Assembly: GCF_900128925.1 (NCBI RefSeq)
Contig: NZ_FQUJ01000006.1
Location: forward strand, 35,388 to 99,387
Length of the DNA stretch: 64,000 bases
Direction of reading: 5' to 3'
Source of the DNA: Modicisalibacter ilicicola DSM 19980
Lineage (GTDB): Bacteria; Pseudomonadota; Gammaproteobacteria; Pseudomonadales; Halomonadaceae
In this document: positions 1 to 5,801 of the stretch, piece after piece
How positions within the stretch are numbered: position 1 is the first letter of the stretch
Layout: each line of letters starts with the position of its first letter
Program-made: the position numbers and the translations under genes
The notes under the pieces: model-generated
What the model saw: only the letters and a program-made list of their open reading frames with translations
Databases searched by the model: none
Told to the model about the DNA's origin: nothing

Positions 1-119
1 ACAAAAAAATGCCAGCAGCTGAATGCTGCTGGCACATATTTGGCACTTGGGGGCTGCGAAGCCTGCCACTACGGCATTAGAGTCCAATCCATCATGGGGG
101 CCACGGAGAAGGTTCTGTC
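1..119. repeat. left attachment repeat (attL-like)
   Basis: Direct repeat of 34671-34789, differing only at positions 96 and 99. Its right part (about 81-119) encodes, on the minus strand, the conserved DusA start TFSVAPMMDWT, which is the likely recombination core. Its left part (1-80) is not dusA: it matches the non-dusA sequence of the phage right end. A normal attL would continue here into the body of dusA. The repeat may extend beyond position 1. Confidence 0.85.
3..33 (-). terminator. intrinsic terminator in left att repeat
   Basis: A perfect 9-bp stem (11-19 with 25-33, loop TGAAT) is followed on the minus strand by a run of seven T residues. The identical structure lies at 34673-34703. 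It would end transcripts leaving the truncated dusA reading frame. Confidence 0.7.
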
Positions 120-149
120 TAGTGCGAAGCACTTATTTTCAATGGTCAT
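69..149 (-). pseudogene. dusA: phage-supplied dusA start, cut short
   Basis: A 26-codon frame MTIENKCFAL-DRTFSVAPMMDWT-LMP-stop. The first ten codons are phage sequence and the next 13 are the conserved DusA N-terminus. Phages that integrate in the start of dusA often carry a replacement start of this kind so that the gene stays expressed after integration. Here the frame stops three codons after MMDWT because the sequence switches to phage right-end DNA instead of dusA (whose family continues DRHCR). It is therefore a remnant in this window, and the working gene body, if any, lies beyond another element to the left. Confidence 0.7.
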
Positions 150-227
150 AGCGAGTTAGGCATTGTCAGGCTTGTCATATCTGTTCATATTTACAGTGCT
201 TTTTCTGCGTTTTACTTGTCGCGTTGT

Positions 228-243
228 CACATATTTGGCACTT
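228..243. repeat. 16-bp direct repeat, candidate integrase arm site
   Basis: The 16-mer CACATATTTGGCACTT occurs here, at 33-48 in the left att repeat and at 34703-34718 in the right one. Repeats flanking a recombination core next to int are typical arm-type binding sites of tyrosine integrases. The assignment to integrase binding is inference. Confidence 0.45.
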
Positions 244-278
244 TGTGCCGCTGGAATTTGTCACATTGAGGGTTGGCA

Positions 279-1349
279 ATGGCAACGATCGTCAAGCGCC
301 GTCGAAAGGACGGCAGTTTCTCATACCTGGTTCGCCTTCGCATCGCTCGCCAAGGGCAGCCAGACTACTCGGAATCCAAAACGTTCCCGAGGAAGGCGAT
401 GGCTGAGGAGTGGGCGCGACGGCGCGAGACCGAGTTGCTTGCCCCCGGTGGGCTGCTGGTGGCGAAGTGGCGAAATGTCACTCTGGATGATGCCATCGAG
501 CGCTACATACATGAGTTTGCCCAGAATGCTGGGCGCAGCAAGCGGGCCACCATCCAGCAGCTGCAGCGCTTCCCGATCGCGCGGGTACAGATAACCCAAC
601 TGAGCAGCGAGGATATCATCGGGCATGCGGTCATGCGCCGCGATAGCGGTATCAAGCCGCAGACCGTCGCTCAGGACATCACCTGGCTGGGCATCATTCT
701 GCGTACGGCTGCGGCAGCCTGGAAGATGCCGGTGAATCTTAACGAGTTCGAGTCGGCGAAGCTGCTGATGCGCAGCAAGGGGTTAATCGCACGGCCTGAA
801 AAACGCGAACGGCGACCCACAAATGCCGAAATAGAGGCGCTGCGAGCCTACTTTCGGCGATCGCAGAAGATCCGGCCCAGCGCTGTCATCCCCATGGAAG
901 ACATCATGGACTTTGCGATAGCGTCATCCCGCCGGCTGGGCGAAATCACGCGCTTGCTGTGGTCGGATCTGGACGAGAACGCCAGCACATGCTGGGTGCG
1001 CGATGCCAAGCACCCACGGCGCAAGGAAGGCAATCACAAGCGCTTCAAGCTAACCCGGGCAGGGCTCGATATCATTCGCCGGCAGCCTCGCGCCCAGGGG
1101 AAGGAAAGGATATTCGCCTACAATGAAAAATCGATTGGCACACGCTGGCAAGCGGCCTGCGCGGCCTGTGGTATCGAGGATCTGCGGTTCCATGATCTAC
1201 GTCATGAGGCGACGTCGCGGCTATTCGAGGCGGGGTACGAGATAGTGGAAGTGCAGCAATTCACGCTGCATGAGAGTTGGGACGTGCTCAAGCGCTACAC
1301 ACACTTGCGCCCGGAAAACCTCGTGCTGCGGGAGGCTCCGGGCGCGTAG
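279..1349 (+). CDS. int: tyrosine recombinase, dusA-type phage integrase
   Basis: A 356-residue site-specific recombinase that would insert and excise the prophage at the dusA start. The N-terminal 60 residues form a basic arm-binding domain (IVKRRRKDGSFSYLVRLR). A SAM-like core-binding domain spans about 68-165 and the catalytic domain about 178-350. Visible catalytic residues are Arg219 (SSRRLGE), His305 and Arg308 (HDLRHE), His331 (LHESW) and the nucleophile Tyr340 (LKRYTHL). The LHESWDVLKRYTHLRPE ending is characteristic of integrases found beside dusA. ATG at 279 was preferred to TTG at 273 because GAGGG sits about six bases upstream. The gene reads away from the left att repeat. Function is certain; target choice is inferred from the att sequence. 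Confidence 0.95.
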   Translation: MATIVKRRRKDGSFSYLVRLRIARQGQPDYSESKTFPRKAMAEEWARRRETELLAPGGLLVAKWRNVTLDDAIERYIHEFAQNAGRSKRATIQQLQRFPIARVQITQLSSEDIIGHAVMRRDSGIKPQTVAQDITWLGIILRTAAAAWKMPVNLNEFESAKLLMRSKGLIARPEKRERRPTNAEIEALRAYFRRSQKIRPSAVIPMEDIMDFAIASSRRLGEITRLLWSDLDENASTCWVRDAKHPRRKEGNHKRFKLTRAGLDIIRRQPRAQGKERIFAYNEKSIGTRWQAACAACGIEDLRFHDLRHEATSRLFEAGYEIVEVQQFTLHESWDVLKRYTHLRPENLVLREAPGA

Positions 1350-1352
1350 TGG

Positions 1353-2075
1353 TCAGCTATTGGAGATTAGGGGCTGGCTGGTGTCGGGCGAGTGCCATTT
1401 CTCAAGCGGCTCCGTGGGGATGCCCAGGCAATCGTTCACCTGGCGCAGCGTGCAATGCGTATTGAATCGCTCGTTTGGGTTGTCGCAAGTCGCCAGTTCG
1501 CGGGCCAGCGTGCGGCTTTGTTGTTGTAAAAGAAAGAGATAGTGGAACTTCGGGTTATCCTTGATGCGCTTTTTCACCTGCTCGATGGGCTGCACCTCGG
1601 TCGCCTGTTTTTCCAGCAGTTCGATGGCTTGGCGCTCGCGCTGGATGAAGTAGCGGCGAACCCGCCGGCCCATGGCGTTGTTCTCGATCATGGCCAGTTC
1701 CTTGGCCATGTCCATGGTCAGGTGGTAGTCGATGGCAGGACGACCACCTTTTGAGGTTTTCGCCAAATCGGGCGAAAACTCATCTTCGGAGGTTTTCCCC
1801 AAATCTGGGGAAAACTCATCTTCGCAGGTTTTCCCCAAATCGGGCGAATCAAACCTCGGTTTACGCCGTGATAATTTTTGATTCGCCAAATCTGGCGAAC
1901 CAAAGTTATTCATCACGATATAGTCCTCGCCTTCAACAAAACAGTACTGATCGATACGGTCCTTCATCCAGGTGGAAAAATCCCGCCCCACTTCCAAAAA
2001 CACATGAAGGTCGCGGGCGTTGCATAGCAGCTGCTGGCCGCTGGACTGAAAAACGGGAATCAGTTGGCTATTCAC
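1353..2075 (-). CDS. AntA-type phage antirepressor with internal repeats
   Basis: A 240-residue protein, GTG start, four-base overlap with the stop of the gene upstream. The N-terminal 60 residues match the AntA/AntB antirepressor domain (CNARDLHVFLEVGRDFSTWM, then FVEGEDYIV). A low-complexity segment with four SPDL(G/A)(K/N) units follows, then GGRPAIDYHLTMDMAKELAMIE and a basic region, the usual continuation of P22/P1-type antirepressors. Its family inactivates or bypasses phage repressors in trans. A C4-type RNA lies upstream, which fits antisense control of the antirepressor as in P1/P7. The C-terminal 70 residues resemble no domain I can name. It converges on the integrase with only three bases between stops. 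Confidence 0.8.
   Translation of the reverse strand: MNSQLIPVFQSSGQQLLCNARDLHVFLEVGRDFSTWMKDRIDQYCFVEGEDYIVMNNFGSPDLANQKLSRRKPRFDSPDLGKTCEDEFSPDLGKTSEDEFSPDLAKTSKGGRPAIDYHLTMDMAKELAMIENNAMGRRVRRYFIQRERQAIELLEKQATEVQPIEQVKKRIKDNPKFHYLFLLQQQSRTLARELATCDNPNERFNTHCTLRQVNDCLGIPTEPLEKWHSPDTSQPLISNS
1759..1899. repeat. tandem palindromic repeats inside antA
   Basis: Four 18-bp near-palindromes start at 1759, 1795, 1831 and 1882; the first three are spaced exactly 36 bp (12 codons). Three of the four are symmetric although the arms differ (TTCGCC..GGCGAA or TTCCCC..GGGGAA around AAATC); the unit at 1831 combines one arm of each type. In the protein they encode SPDLGKT, SPDLAKT and SPDLANQ. Confidence 0.8.
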
Positions 2076-2326
2076 TTGGCGTTCTCCTTGAGGAAGTCGG
2101 TGATGTGCTGGGCGTTGCCGAGGCCGTCGTCGAGGAAGTGCAGGATCACCTGCAGCTGGGCAACGAGTTCTTCGGTGCTGACCTCGAGGCGTTCCCGATC
2201 GACGTTCATGGCGATCAGGCCTTCGAGGAAGCCGAGGCTGTTGCGGGCAAGGTTGAGGCTGTGCTGAGCGGCGCCATTGATGACCTGGGCGTCCAGATCG
2301 GGCAGGGAAATCGTGGAATGAGTCAT
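2072..2326 (-). CDS. conserved small protein of antirepressor module
   Basis: An 84-residue acidic, mostly helical protein of unknown function. It is translationally coupled to the antirepressor by a GTGA overlap. A close paralogue of 87 residues at 33433-33696 sits in the same place before the other antirepressor; they share LPDLDAQV, the NLARNSLGFLEGLIAMNVDR block and LQVILHFLDDGL. The conservation of the pair, while the antirepressors differ completely, suggests this small gene belongs to the C4 leader module. It might act with the antirepressor or merely carry the coupling. No catalytic motif, membrane segment or DNA-binding motif is evident. Confidence 0.7.
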   Translation of the reverse strand: MTHSTISLPDLDAQVINGAAQHSLNLARNSLGFLEGLIAMNVDRERLEVSTEELVAQLQVILHFLDDGLGNAQHITDFLKENAK

Positions 2327-2377
2327 GCGGTACTCCTTTGGTTTTTGGAGTCCGCCACGTCGCTGTCAATCGAGAGG

Positions 2378-2457
2378 GGGCGGACCGTACGCGGGTTGAC
2401 AGACCGGCCCAAAGGAAACCGGCAGGCCCGAAGGCCTCCCACGCACGGCCCGCCATA
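2378..2457 (-). ncRNA. C4-type antisense RNA (left copy)
   Basis: The leader of the antirepressor operon matches my recollection of the C4 antisense RNA of phages P1/P7 and its relatives. Its outer stem pairs GGCGGGCC with GGTCCGCC and there is an inner GC-rich hairpin. Two single-stranded boxes match the downstream leader: CTGTCAA (2396-2402, minus sense) is complementary to TTGACAG at 2363-2369, and GTCCGCC (2379-2385) to GGCGGAC at 2350-2356. A further TTGACAG lies upstream at 2524-2530. This box arrangement is how C4 blocks translation of its own downstream message. A second copy lies at 33747-33822. Confidence 0.8.
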
Positions 2458-2472
2458 ACTACCTGCAGGGCA

Positions 2473-2504
2473 CAAAAAAAGCGCCATTTCGGTAAGGGGG
2501 CGCT
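2473..2504 (-). terminator. intrinsic terminator upstream of C4
   Basis: Minus-strand stem GCGCC/GGCGC with a 13-base loop, followed by a run of seven T residues. The same element stands before the right-hand C4 RNA, so it is a conserved part of the leader rather than the end of the upstream gene. Confidence 0.65.
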
Positions 2505-2561
2505 GTGCGCCTTTGGATTCGGGCTGTCAAACCCGGTCACGGAATTTGCCGTGACCCGATA

Positions 2562-2591
2562 AGCATAGCCCAAGCCATAGAGGCGCTGCAA
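2562..2591 (-). promoter_or_regulatory. candidate promoter of left antirepressor module
   Basis: Minus-strand TTGCAG (2586-2591), an 18-base spacer and TATGCT (2562-2567). It lies just after the KilA-N gene and would start a structured leader that runs through the terminator and C4. A strong hairpin GGTCACGG/CCGTGACC (2535-2556) follows it directly. Confidence 0.4.
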
Positions 2592-2607
2592 CAGTCTTGC
2601 CTTTTGT

Positions 2608-3153
2608 TCAGGCCTGCAGCCTGGAATGTGCCTCGTCGGCGCCGTGCAAAGGAAGGCTGAGCTGAAGTTCGCGTCGCCAATACTCGACGCGAGCTTCTAG
2701 CGGCTGTTTTTCATGTCGCCATTGCGCCAGACCTCGCCCCTGGGCGCTGGCCAGTCCCCGGCGATCGTCCAATGCCTGGCAGGCCTTGTCGAACTGCTGC
2801 CGGGCACTGATCTCCCCGCGCAGCAGTGAGTCGATGTGCAGGTCACACCAGACGGCAAAGTCGACGTCGAGCCAACGAGCGAAGGCAACAGCCAGCTTCG
2901 GATGAAGCCACGTCCCCTGCTGCGAACCACCTCTCTGAGTTCTAACAAACCCGTTGAACCCGTTACCAGATTTACTGGTATCGCCCGACCAGTGCCGGTC
3001 CAGAGCGTCTAGGTACTCCTTTGTGCTTGGGAGCAATATCCAATCGTTAGGCCGACGGCCAAACCGCTTGGCGATCTCCGTTGCATTGATCCAACCGGCC
3101 GTCGTGAACTGCACCGGCTGACCCTGATACTCGAATGGAACTGTTTGACTCAT
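2608..3153 (-). CDS. KilA-N domain protein
   Basis: A 181-residue protein whose first 125 residues are a KilA-N domain (TTAGWINATEIAKRFGRRPNDWI, STKEYLDAL, GTWLHPKLAVAFARWLDVDFAVWCD). This DNA-binding fold is common in phage antirepressors and regulators. The tail contains a helical basic segment. The start at 3153 has GGGG seven bases upstream; an earlier in-frame ATG at 3159 has no spacing for a ribosome site. It is the last gene of a leftward early operon. A regulatory role, possibly repressor inactivation, is inferred from the family only. Confidence 0.8.
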   Translation of the reverse strand: MSQTVPFEYQGQPVQFTTAGWINATEIAKRFGRRPNDWILLPSTKEYLDALDRHWSGDTSKSGNGFNGFVRTQRGGSQQGTWLHPKLAVAFARWLDVDFAVWCDLHIDSLLRGEISARQQFDKACQALDDRRGLASAQGRGLAQWRHEKQPLEARVEYWRRELQLSLPLHGADEAHSRLQA

Positions 3154-3188
3154 GGTCATCCCCGCACTGCTTGTTTTTTTGTGGTCGC

Positions 3189-3446
3189 TTAGCCGTTCAC
3201 CATCCGCCACTGGCTGCGCGCCTGCTCGCGGCGCTCGTCCAGGTAGCGGGCGAGATCCACGGCGCTGACCAGCCACGGTGACTTCTGGCTGTCCAGCGCT
3301 CGGTAGGCGGGCACTGGCAGGGCCTGGGCCAGAGCGCGAGCCCCGGCGGTCTTGGCGCTGATGCCGAAGTAGCGGGGCGCGATCTCTTCTAGGGGGATCT
3401 CGGCGCGGCCGTTGAACTCGGCGAGTAGTCCAAAGTAGGTGTTCAT
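3189..3446 (-). CDS. PrtN-like pyocin activator family protein
   Basis: An 85-residue protein that matches the PrtN family along its whole length: NTYFGLLAEFNGRAEIPLEEIAPRYF, then LPVPAYRAL, SQKSPWLVSAVDLARYLDERREQA. In Pseudomonas, PrtN switches on R- and F-pyocin genes after DNA damage. Here it lies in the early operon of a P2-like phage that also has the Ogr-type activator, so it may be a second transcription activator acting on phage promoters. The start was set at ATG 3446, overlapping the previous gene by four bases. Target promoters are unknown. Confidence 0.85.
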   Translation of the reverse strand: MNTYFGLLAEFNGRAEIPLEEIAPRYFGISAKTAGARALAQALPVPAYRALDSQKSPWLVSAVDLARYLDERREQARSQWRMVNG

Positions 3447-3733
3447 GATTTTTCCCTTGCGTTCCAACGATTGAATCGGTGACGAATGGTGCGAAACATG
3501 CCGGCGGCGTGGCTGTTGTGATCCAGCTCTGCGCGACTTTCGATGCCGCAGACCTGGCACAGCCAATCCCGGGCGTCTTGTTCGTTGTGGGTGCCGTCGG
3601 GCAGGGCGCTCTCGGTCATGCCGAGCTTGTAGCGGCGCCGCCGATCCAGGTAGAGCTGGAAGCGGCGATCCTGGCAGAGCATGGCCGCCTGGCGGGCCAG
3701 CGGCCCGCCCTTGGGTTGCTGTTGGCTGTTCAC
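3443..3733 (-). CDS. hypothetical phage protein
   Basis: A 96-residue basic protein beginning MNSQQQPKGGPLARQAAMLCQDRRFQLYLDRRRR. It is followed by EQDARDWLCQVCGIESRAELD and a C-terminal FRTIRHRFNRWNA segment. The layout (QAA-LC-D--FQ--L, then D-W-L---CGI-SRAELD) recalls small phage accessory proteins of the YbcN type, but the match is from memory. The two cysteines of CQVC do not form a full zinc site. It overlaps its neighbours by four bases on both sides, as expected in a compact early operon. Confidence 0.6.
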   Translation of the reverse strand: MNSQQQPKGGPLARQAAMLCQDRRFQLYLDRRRRYKLGMTESALPDGTHNEQDARDWLCQVCGIESRAELDHNSHAAGMFRTIRHRFNRWNAREKS

Positions 3734-4029
3734 GATTCCCCCGAGATTGGGCGGCGCAGTATGGCGGCTTTATCCTTCAGCAGACGGGCGCCTGCCTGAT
3801 CGACTTTTCTTCTTTGCCAATCCTCGGCAACGGCTTCTAAAACATCGGCTTGCCAGCTCCGCTTGATGACCTTGGCCAGCAGTGCGCTTCGGCTGTTTGC
3901 TTTGAATCCGTAACTTGCCAGCACCTGGGCGCTGTCGTCAGCATGGGCGGCCATGTCTTCGAGTTGCTGCTTTGTCGTCTCTAGCTCGTCGCGCAGGGCG
4001 TCTTCTTCTTCACTGCTGAACAGATCCAT
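3730..4029 (-). CDS. hypothetical phage protein
   Basis: A 99-residue protein with an acidic N-terminal half likely to form a coiled coil (EEEDALRDELETTKQQLEDMAAH) and a basic C-terminal half (DWQRRKVDQAGARLLKDKAAILRR). No family was recognised. The overlaps with both neighbours support it as a real gene of the early operon. Confidence 0.6.
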   Translation of the reverse strand: MDLFSSEEEDALRDELETTKQQLEDMAAHADDSAQVLASYGFKANSRSALLAKVIKRSWQADVLEAVAEDWQRRKVDQAGARLLKDKAAILRRPISGES

Positions 4030-4306
4030 CAGGCCCCCCTTTCATCGCTGATTCGAGCATCGTCACCAGGGCGAGGCCGGTAGCAGCAGGAAGGTTGTCG
4101 CCGGCGAATAGCCTGGCCTTGCGTACCTGGTCGCGCATCGCGTCGAGGCGCGCTTCCGTGGCATCTTTGGCTTCCCTGAGGGTGCTGCGCTCGTGGCGCA
4201 GATCCAGAACGGCGCTTAGCGTCTGCTGCAGGAGGGTCTTGGCTTCGTCGAGGTCGTCGCGCAGGGCGCGGTTCTCGTCGCAAAGCTCTTGGTAGGTCTT
4301 GTTCAT
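4010..4306 (-). CDS. hypothetical coiled-coil phage protein
   Basis: A 98-residue protein, mostly coiled coil (YQELCDENRALRDDLDEAKTLL, then LRHERSTLREAKDATEARLDAM). A short helical tail GLALVTMLESAMKGG follows. Start ATG 4306 has AAGGAG about ten bases upstream and overlaps the previous stop by four bases. The longer open frame reaching 4474 is an artefact of the overlapping gene. Function unknown. Confidence 0.6.
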   Translation of the reverse strand: MNKTYQELCDENRALRDDLDEAKTLLQQTLSAVLDLRHERSTLREAKDATEARLDAMRDQVRKARLFAGDNLPAATGLALVTMLESAMKGGPDGSVQQ

Positions 4307-4620
4307 TCCCCTTGCTCCTTCTCGAGGCCCCAGAAACGTTGCATGAGCCTGTTGCCGTCCGGCAGGTACTCGTAAAGCTCGCGGTCGCAGTCTGTCGACC
4401 ACTCGATGACGATGAAGGCGGCGCGCTGCAGATCGCGGTCGAGCGTACGTAGCCGGATCAGCTCGAGTGGCCATGCGTAGCTGTTGTAGACGGCCAGCAG
4501 GATGCGACGGCAGTGCTGGGCCTGATGGCCATCGCCTTCGGCGGCCTCGACTAGCCGATTCAGGGCGTCGATGCCCTGGCCTGCGACTCTCCCTGCGAGC
4601 CGTGCAGTCAATGCGTTCAT
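4303..4620 (-). CDS. hypothetical protein, DUF7673-like
   Basis: A 105-residue protein whose central part (GIDALNRLVEAAEGDGHQAQHCRRILLAVYNSYAWPLEL, then LRTLDRDLQRAAFIVIEW) resembles the small DUF7673 family found in phages and plasmids. No function is known for that family. Well-formed AAGGAG precedes the start. It is part of the leftward early operon. Confidence 0.6.
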   Translation of the reverse strand: MNALTARLAGRVAGQGIDALNRLVEAAEGDGHQAQHCRRILLAVYNSYAWPLELIRLRTLDRDLQRAAFIVIEWSTDCDRELYEYLPDGNRLMQRFWGLEKEQGE

Positions 4621-4639
4621 GTCTCTCTCCTTTTCTTAT

Positions 4640-4855
4640 TCAGCGGCGGTGCCGCATCTTGTTTTCCCGAATCCCCTGGCACTCGATGCAGGTGGTCACC
4701 CAGGGGGCGGCCAGTCGGCGAGCCTGGGGTATCTCGATGCCGCAGTCTTCGCATTCCGGATCGGAGGCCACGGTGTCGGGAACGCGGATGTTGCCGATCG
4801 CGCCCTCGAGCCGGTTTTCGATGATTTCCGCCGCTCGGTCCGCGTTATCCGCCAT
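4640..4855 (-). CDS. TraR/DksA-type zinc-finger protein
   Basis: A 71-residue protein with one C4 zinc site: CEDCG at about 35-39 and CIECQ at about 56-60, followed by a basic tail, the layout of short TraR/DksA proteins. These bind the secondary channel of RNA polymerase and alter promoter choice. The acidic DxxDxA-like tip is reduced to the N-terminal MADNADRAAEIIENRLE helix. Phage copies are common in early operons. The start overlaps the previous gene by 11 bases. Confidence 0.8.
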   Translation of the reverse strand: MADNADRAAEIIENRLEGAIGNIRVPDTVASDPECEDCGIEIPQARRLAAPWVTTCIECQGIRENKMRHRR

Positions 4856-5084
4856 GGTGGGTCTCCGTGCTCTGCAGGTCGCTCGGGGTCAGCGTGGCGA
4901 CGTTGACGACGCGGTAGCCCTGCCACCACCAGGGAATCCAGCGATAGGCCGCCTGGGCGAGGCCGAGCTCCCGACCTGCCATGACGCTCATGAATCTCTG
5001 TACGGTGCGGGCCTTGCTGGGCTCGGCGATGCGGGCGATGACGTCGCCGCCCCAGGTGTTGCGGATGACGTAGAGGTCAGCCAT
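4845..5084 (-). CDS. hypothetical phage protein
   Basis: A 79-residue protein (MADLYVIRNTWGGDVIARIAEPS, then RWIPWWWQGYRVVNVATLTPS). Rich in tryptophan in its second half and without a membrane segment or a recognised family. It overlaps the upstream gene by eight bases and the downstream zinc-finger gene by 11. Confidence 0.55.
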   Translation of the reverse strand: MADLYVIRNTWGGDVIARIAEPSKARTVQRFMSVMAGRELGLAQAAYRWIPWWWQGYRVVNVATLTPSDLQSTETHHGG

Positions 5085-5310
5085 TGCTCGGGCCCTCCTC
5101 GTGCATGCGCTCCTGGGCGGTGATGCCGACGCGATAGTCGAGGCGGCGGTGCCCCAGCGCCTGGCGCAGCTGGTCCTCGCTTTCGAACGAGATGACCATG
5201 GCGTAGCGATGGCGGGTCGGTTCGGCGTTCTCGGTCAGCACCGCCAGCTCGCCGGCATCCTGCAAAATGCCTTGCGGTGGCGTGTGGGAAACGAGGCGTT
5301 GGTGTGGCAT
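5077..5310 (-). CDS. hypothetical phage protein
   Basis: A 77-residue protein, unknown family (HRYAMVISFESEDQLRQALGHRRLDYRVGITAQERM). ATG 5310 was chosen over the upstream 5421 because AGGAG lies seven bases before it and the upstream extension is AT-rich regulatory sequence. It opens a block of short genes behind a possible repressor-bound promoter (5377-5413). Confidence 0.55.
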   Translation of the reverse strand: MPHQRLVSHTPPQGILQDAGELAVLTENAEPTRHRYAMVISFESEDQLRQALGHRRLDYRVGITAQERMHEEGPSNG

Positions 5311-5376
5311 GTTTTCTCCTGTCGTACCCGATGGTTTGGGTTTCTTGGTTCTATTGGCGCTTCGCGCTCTCGCTTT

Positions 5377-5413
5377 TGTCTTGCACAAACTCATATTGAA
5401 CTCAAAACAGAAT
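5377..5413. promoter_or_regulatory. repeat of the repressor-region operator motif
   Basis: TGTCTTGCACAA, nine bases, then GAACTCAAAACAGAAT. The same two blocks with the same nine-base gap occur at 9467-9503 in front of the repressor gene; a related TGGACTCAAAACAAAAT starts at 9547. It is in an AT-rich gap (5311-5440) inside the early operon. The likely meaning is a second promoter controlled by the same repressor, governing the genes from 5310 to 2608. Confidence 0.55.
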
Positions 5414-5440
5414 CTATTCAATACAAAACGAGTCCATAAT

Positions 5441-5791
5441 TTAGAATGAACGGCTATATGAAGTCGCGTTTTGATTCATATTGCGTTTTCCGGCCGAGGC
5501 AAGGGGGTCGCCATCGGCTGGCAGTCGCTCGATGTCGATGCCCAGCCGATCGGCGATATGATCGAGCCCTGCATCGGTGATCTCGGTGCGGCCGTAATGG
5601 GTCCAGCCGATGATGGGGTGGTGGTAAGTGCCGGTTTCCACGCGCATCAGCCGGGCATTGCCGCGATAGCGCCCCCGGGGCAGGTTCCGACGATCCAGGA
5701 TGCCGGCCTCGCGCAGCCGGCGGGCCAGGGTGTTGCGGCCCAGGTTGAGCAGCGCGGCGGCCTGGTCGAGGGTGTAGGTACGGGGCTTCAT
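5441..5791 (-). CDS. KilAC-like DNA-binding protein
   Basis: A 116-residue protein whose first 90 residues resemble the C-terminal KilAC domain of phage antirepressors: a helix-turn-helix (TLDQAAALLNLGRNTLARRLREAGIL) followed by GTYHHPIIGWTHYGRTEITDAGLDHIADRLG. It stands alone without the usual N-terminal Ant or KilA-N half. Eleven bases separate it from the primase upstream. It is probably a DNA-binding regulator; its target is unknown. Confidence 0.7.
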   Translation of the reverse strand: MKPRTYTLDQAAALLNLGRNTLARRLREAGILDRRNLPRGRYRGNARLMRVETGTYHHPIIGWTHYGRTEITDAGLDHIADRLGIDIERLPADGDPLASAGKRNMNQNATSYSRSF

Positions 5792-5801
5792 GGCGGCCTC
5801 C

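Noticed and set aside
1-98. Att repeat as the 3' end of a tRNA or tmRNA gene
   Set aside because: No T-arm or CCA end; the conserved peptide TFSVAPMMDWT identifies the target as dusA.
1759-1899. Repeats in antA as a CRISPR array
   Set aside because: Period of 36 bp with 18-bp palindromes, but the intervening sequence also repeats, the frame is kept open and no cas genes are present.
2327-2591. Upstream part of the antirepressor reading frame (MQRLYGLGYAY...) as an Icd-like protein
   Set aside because: It runs through the terminator and the C4 RNA; similar peptides arise wherever C4 RNAs are translated in this frame. Coding cannot be excluded, but the RNA explains the conservation.
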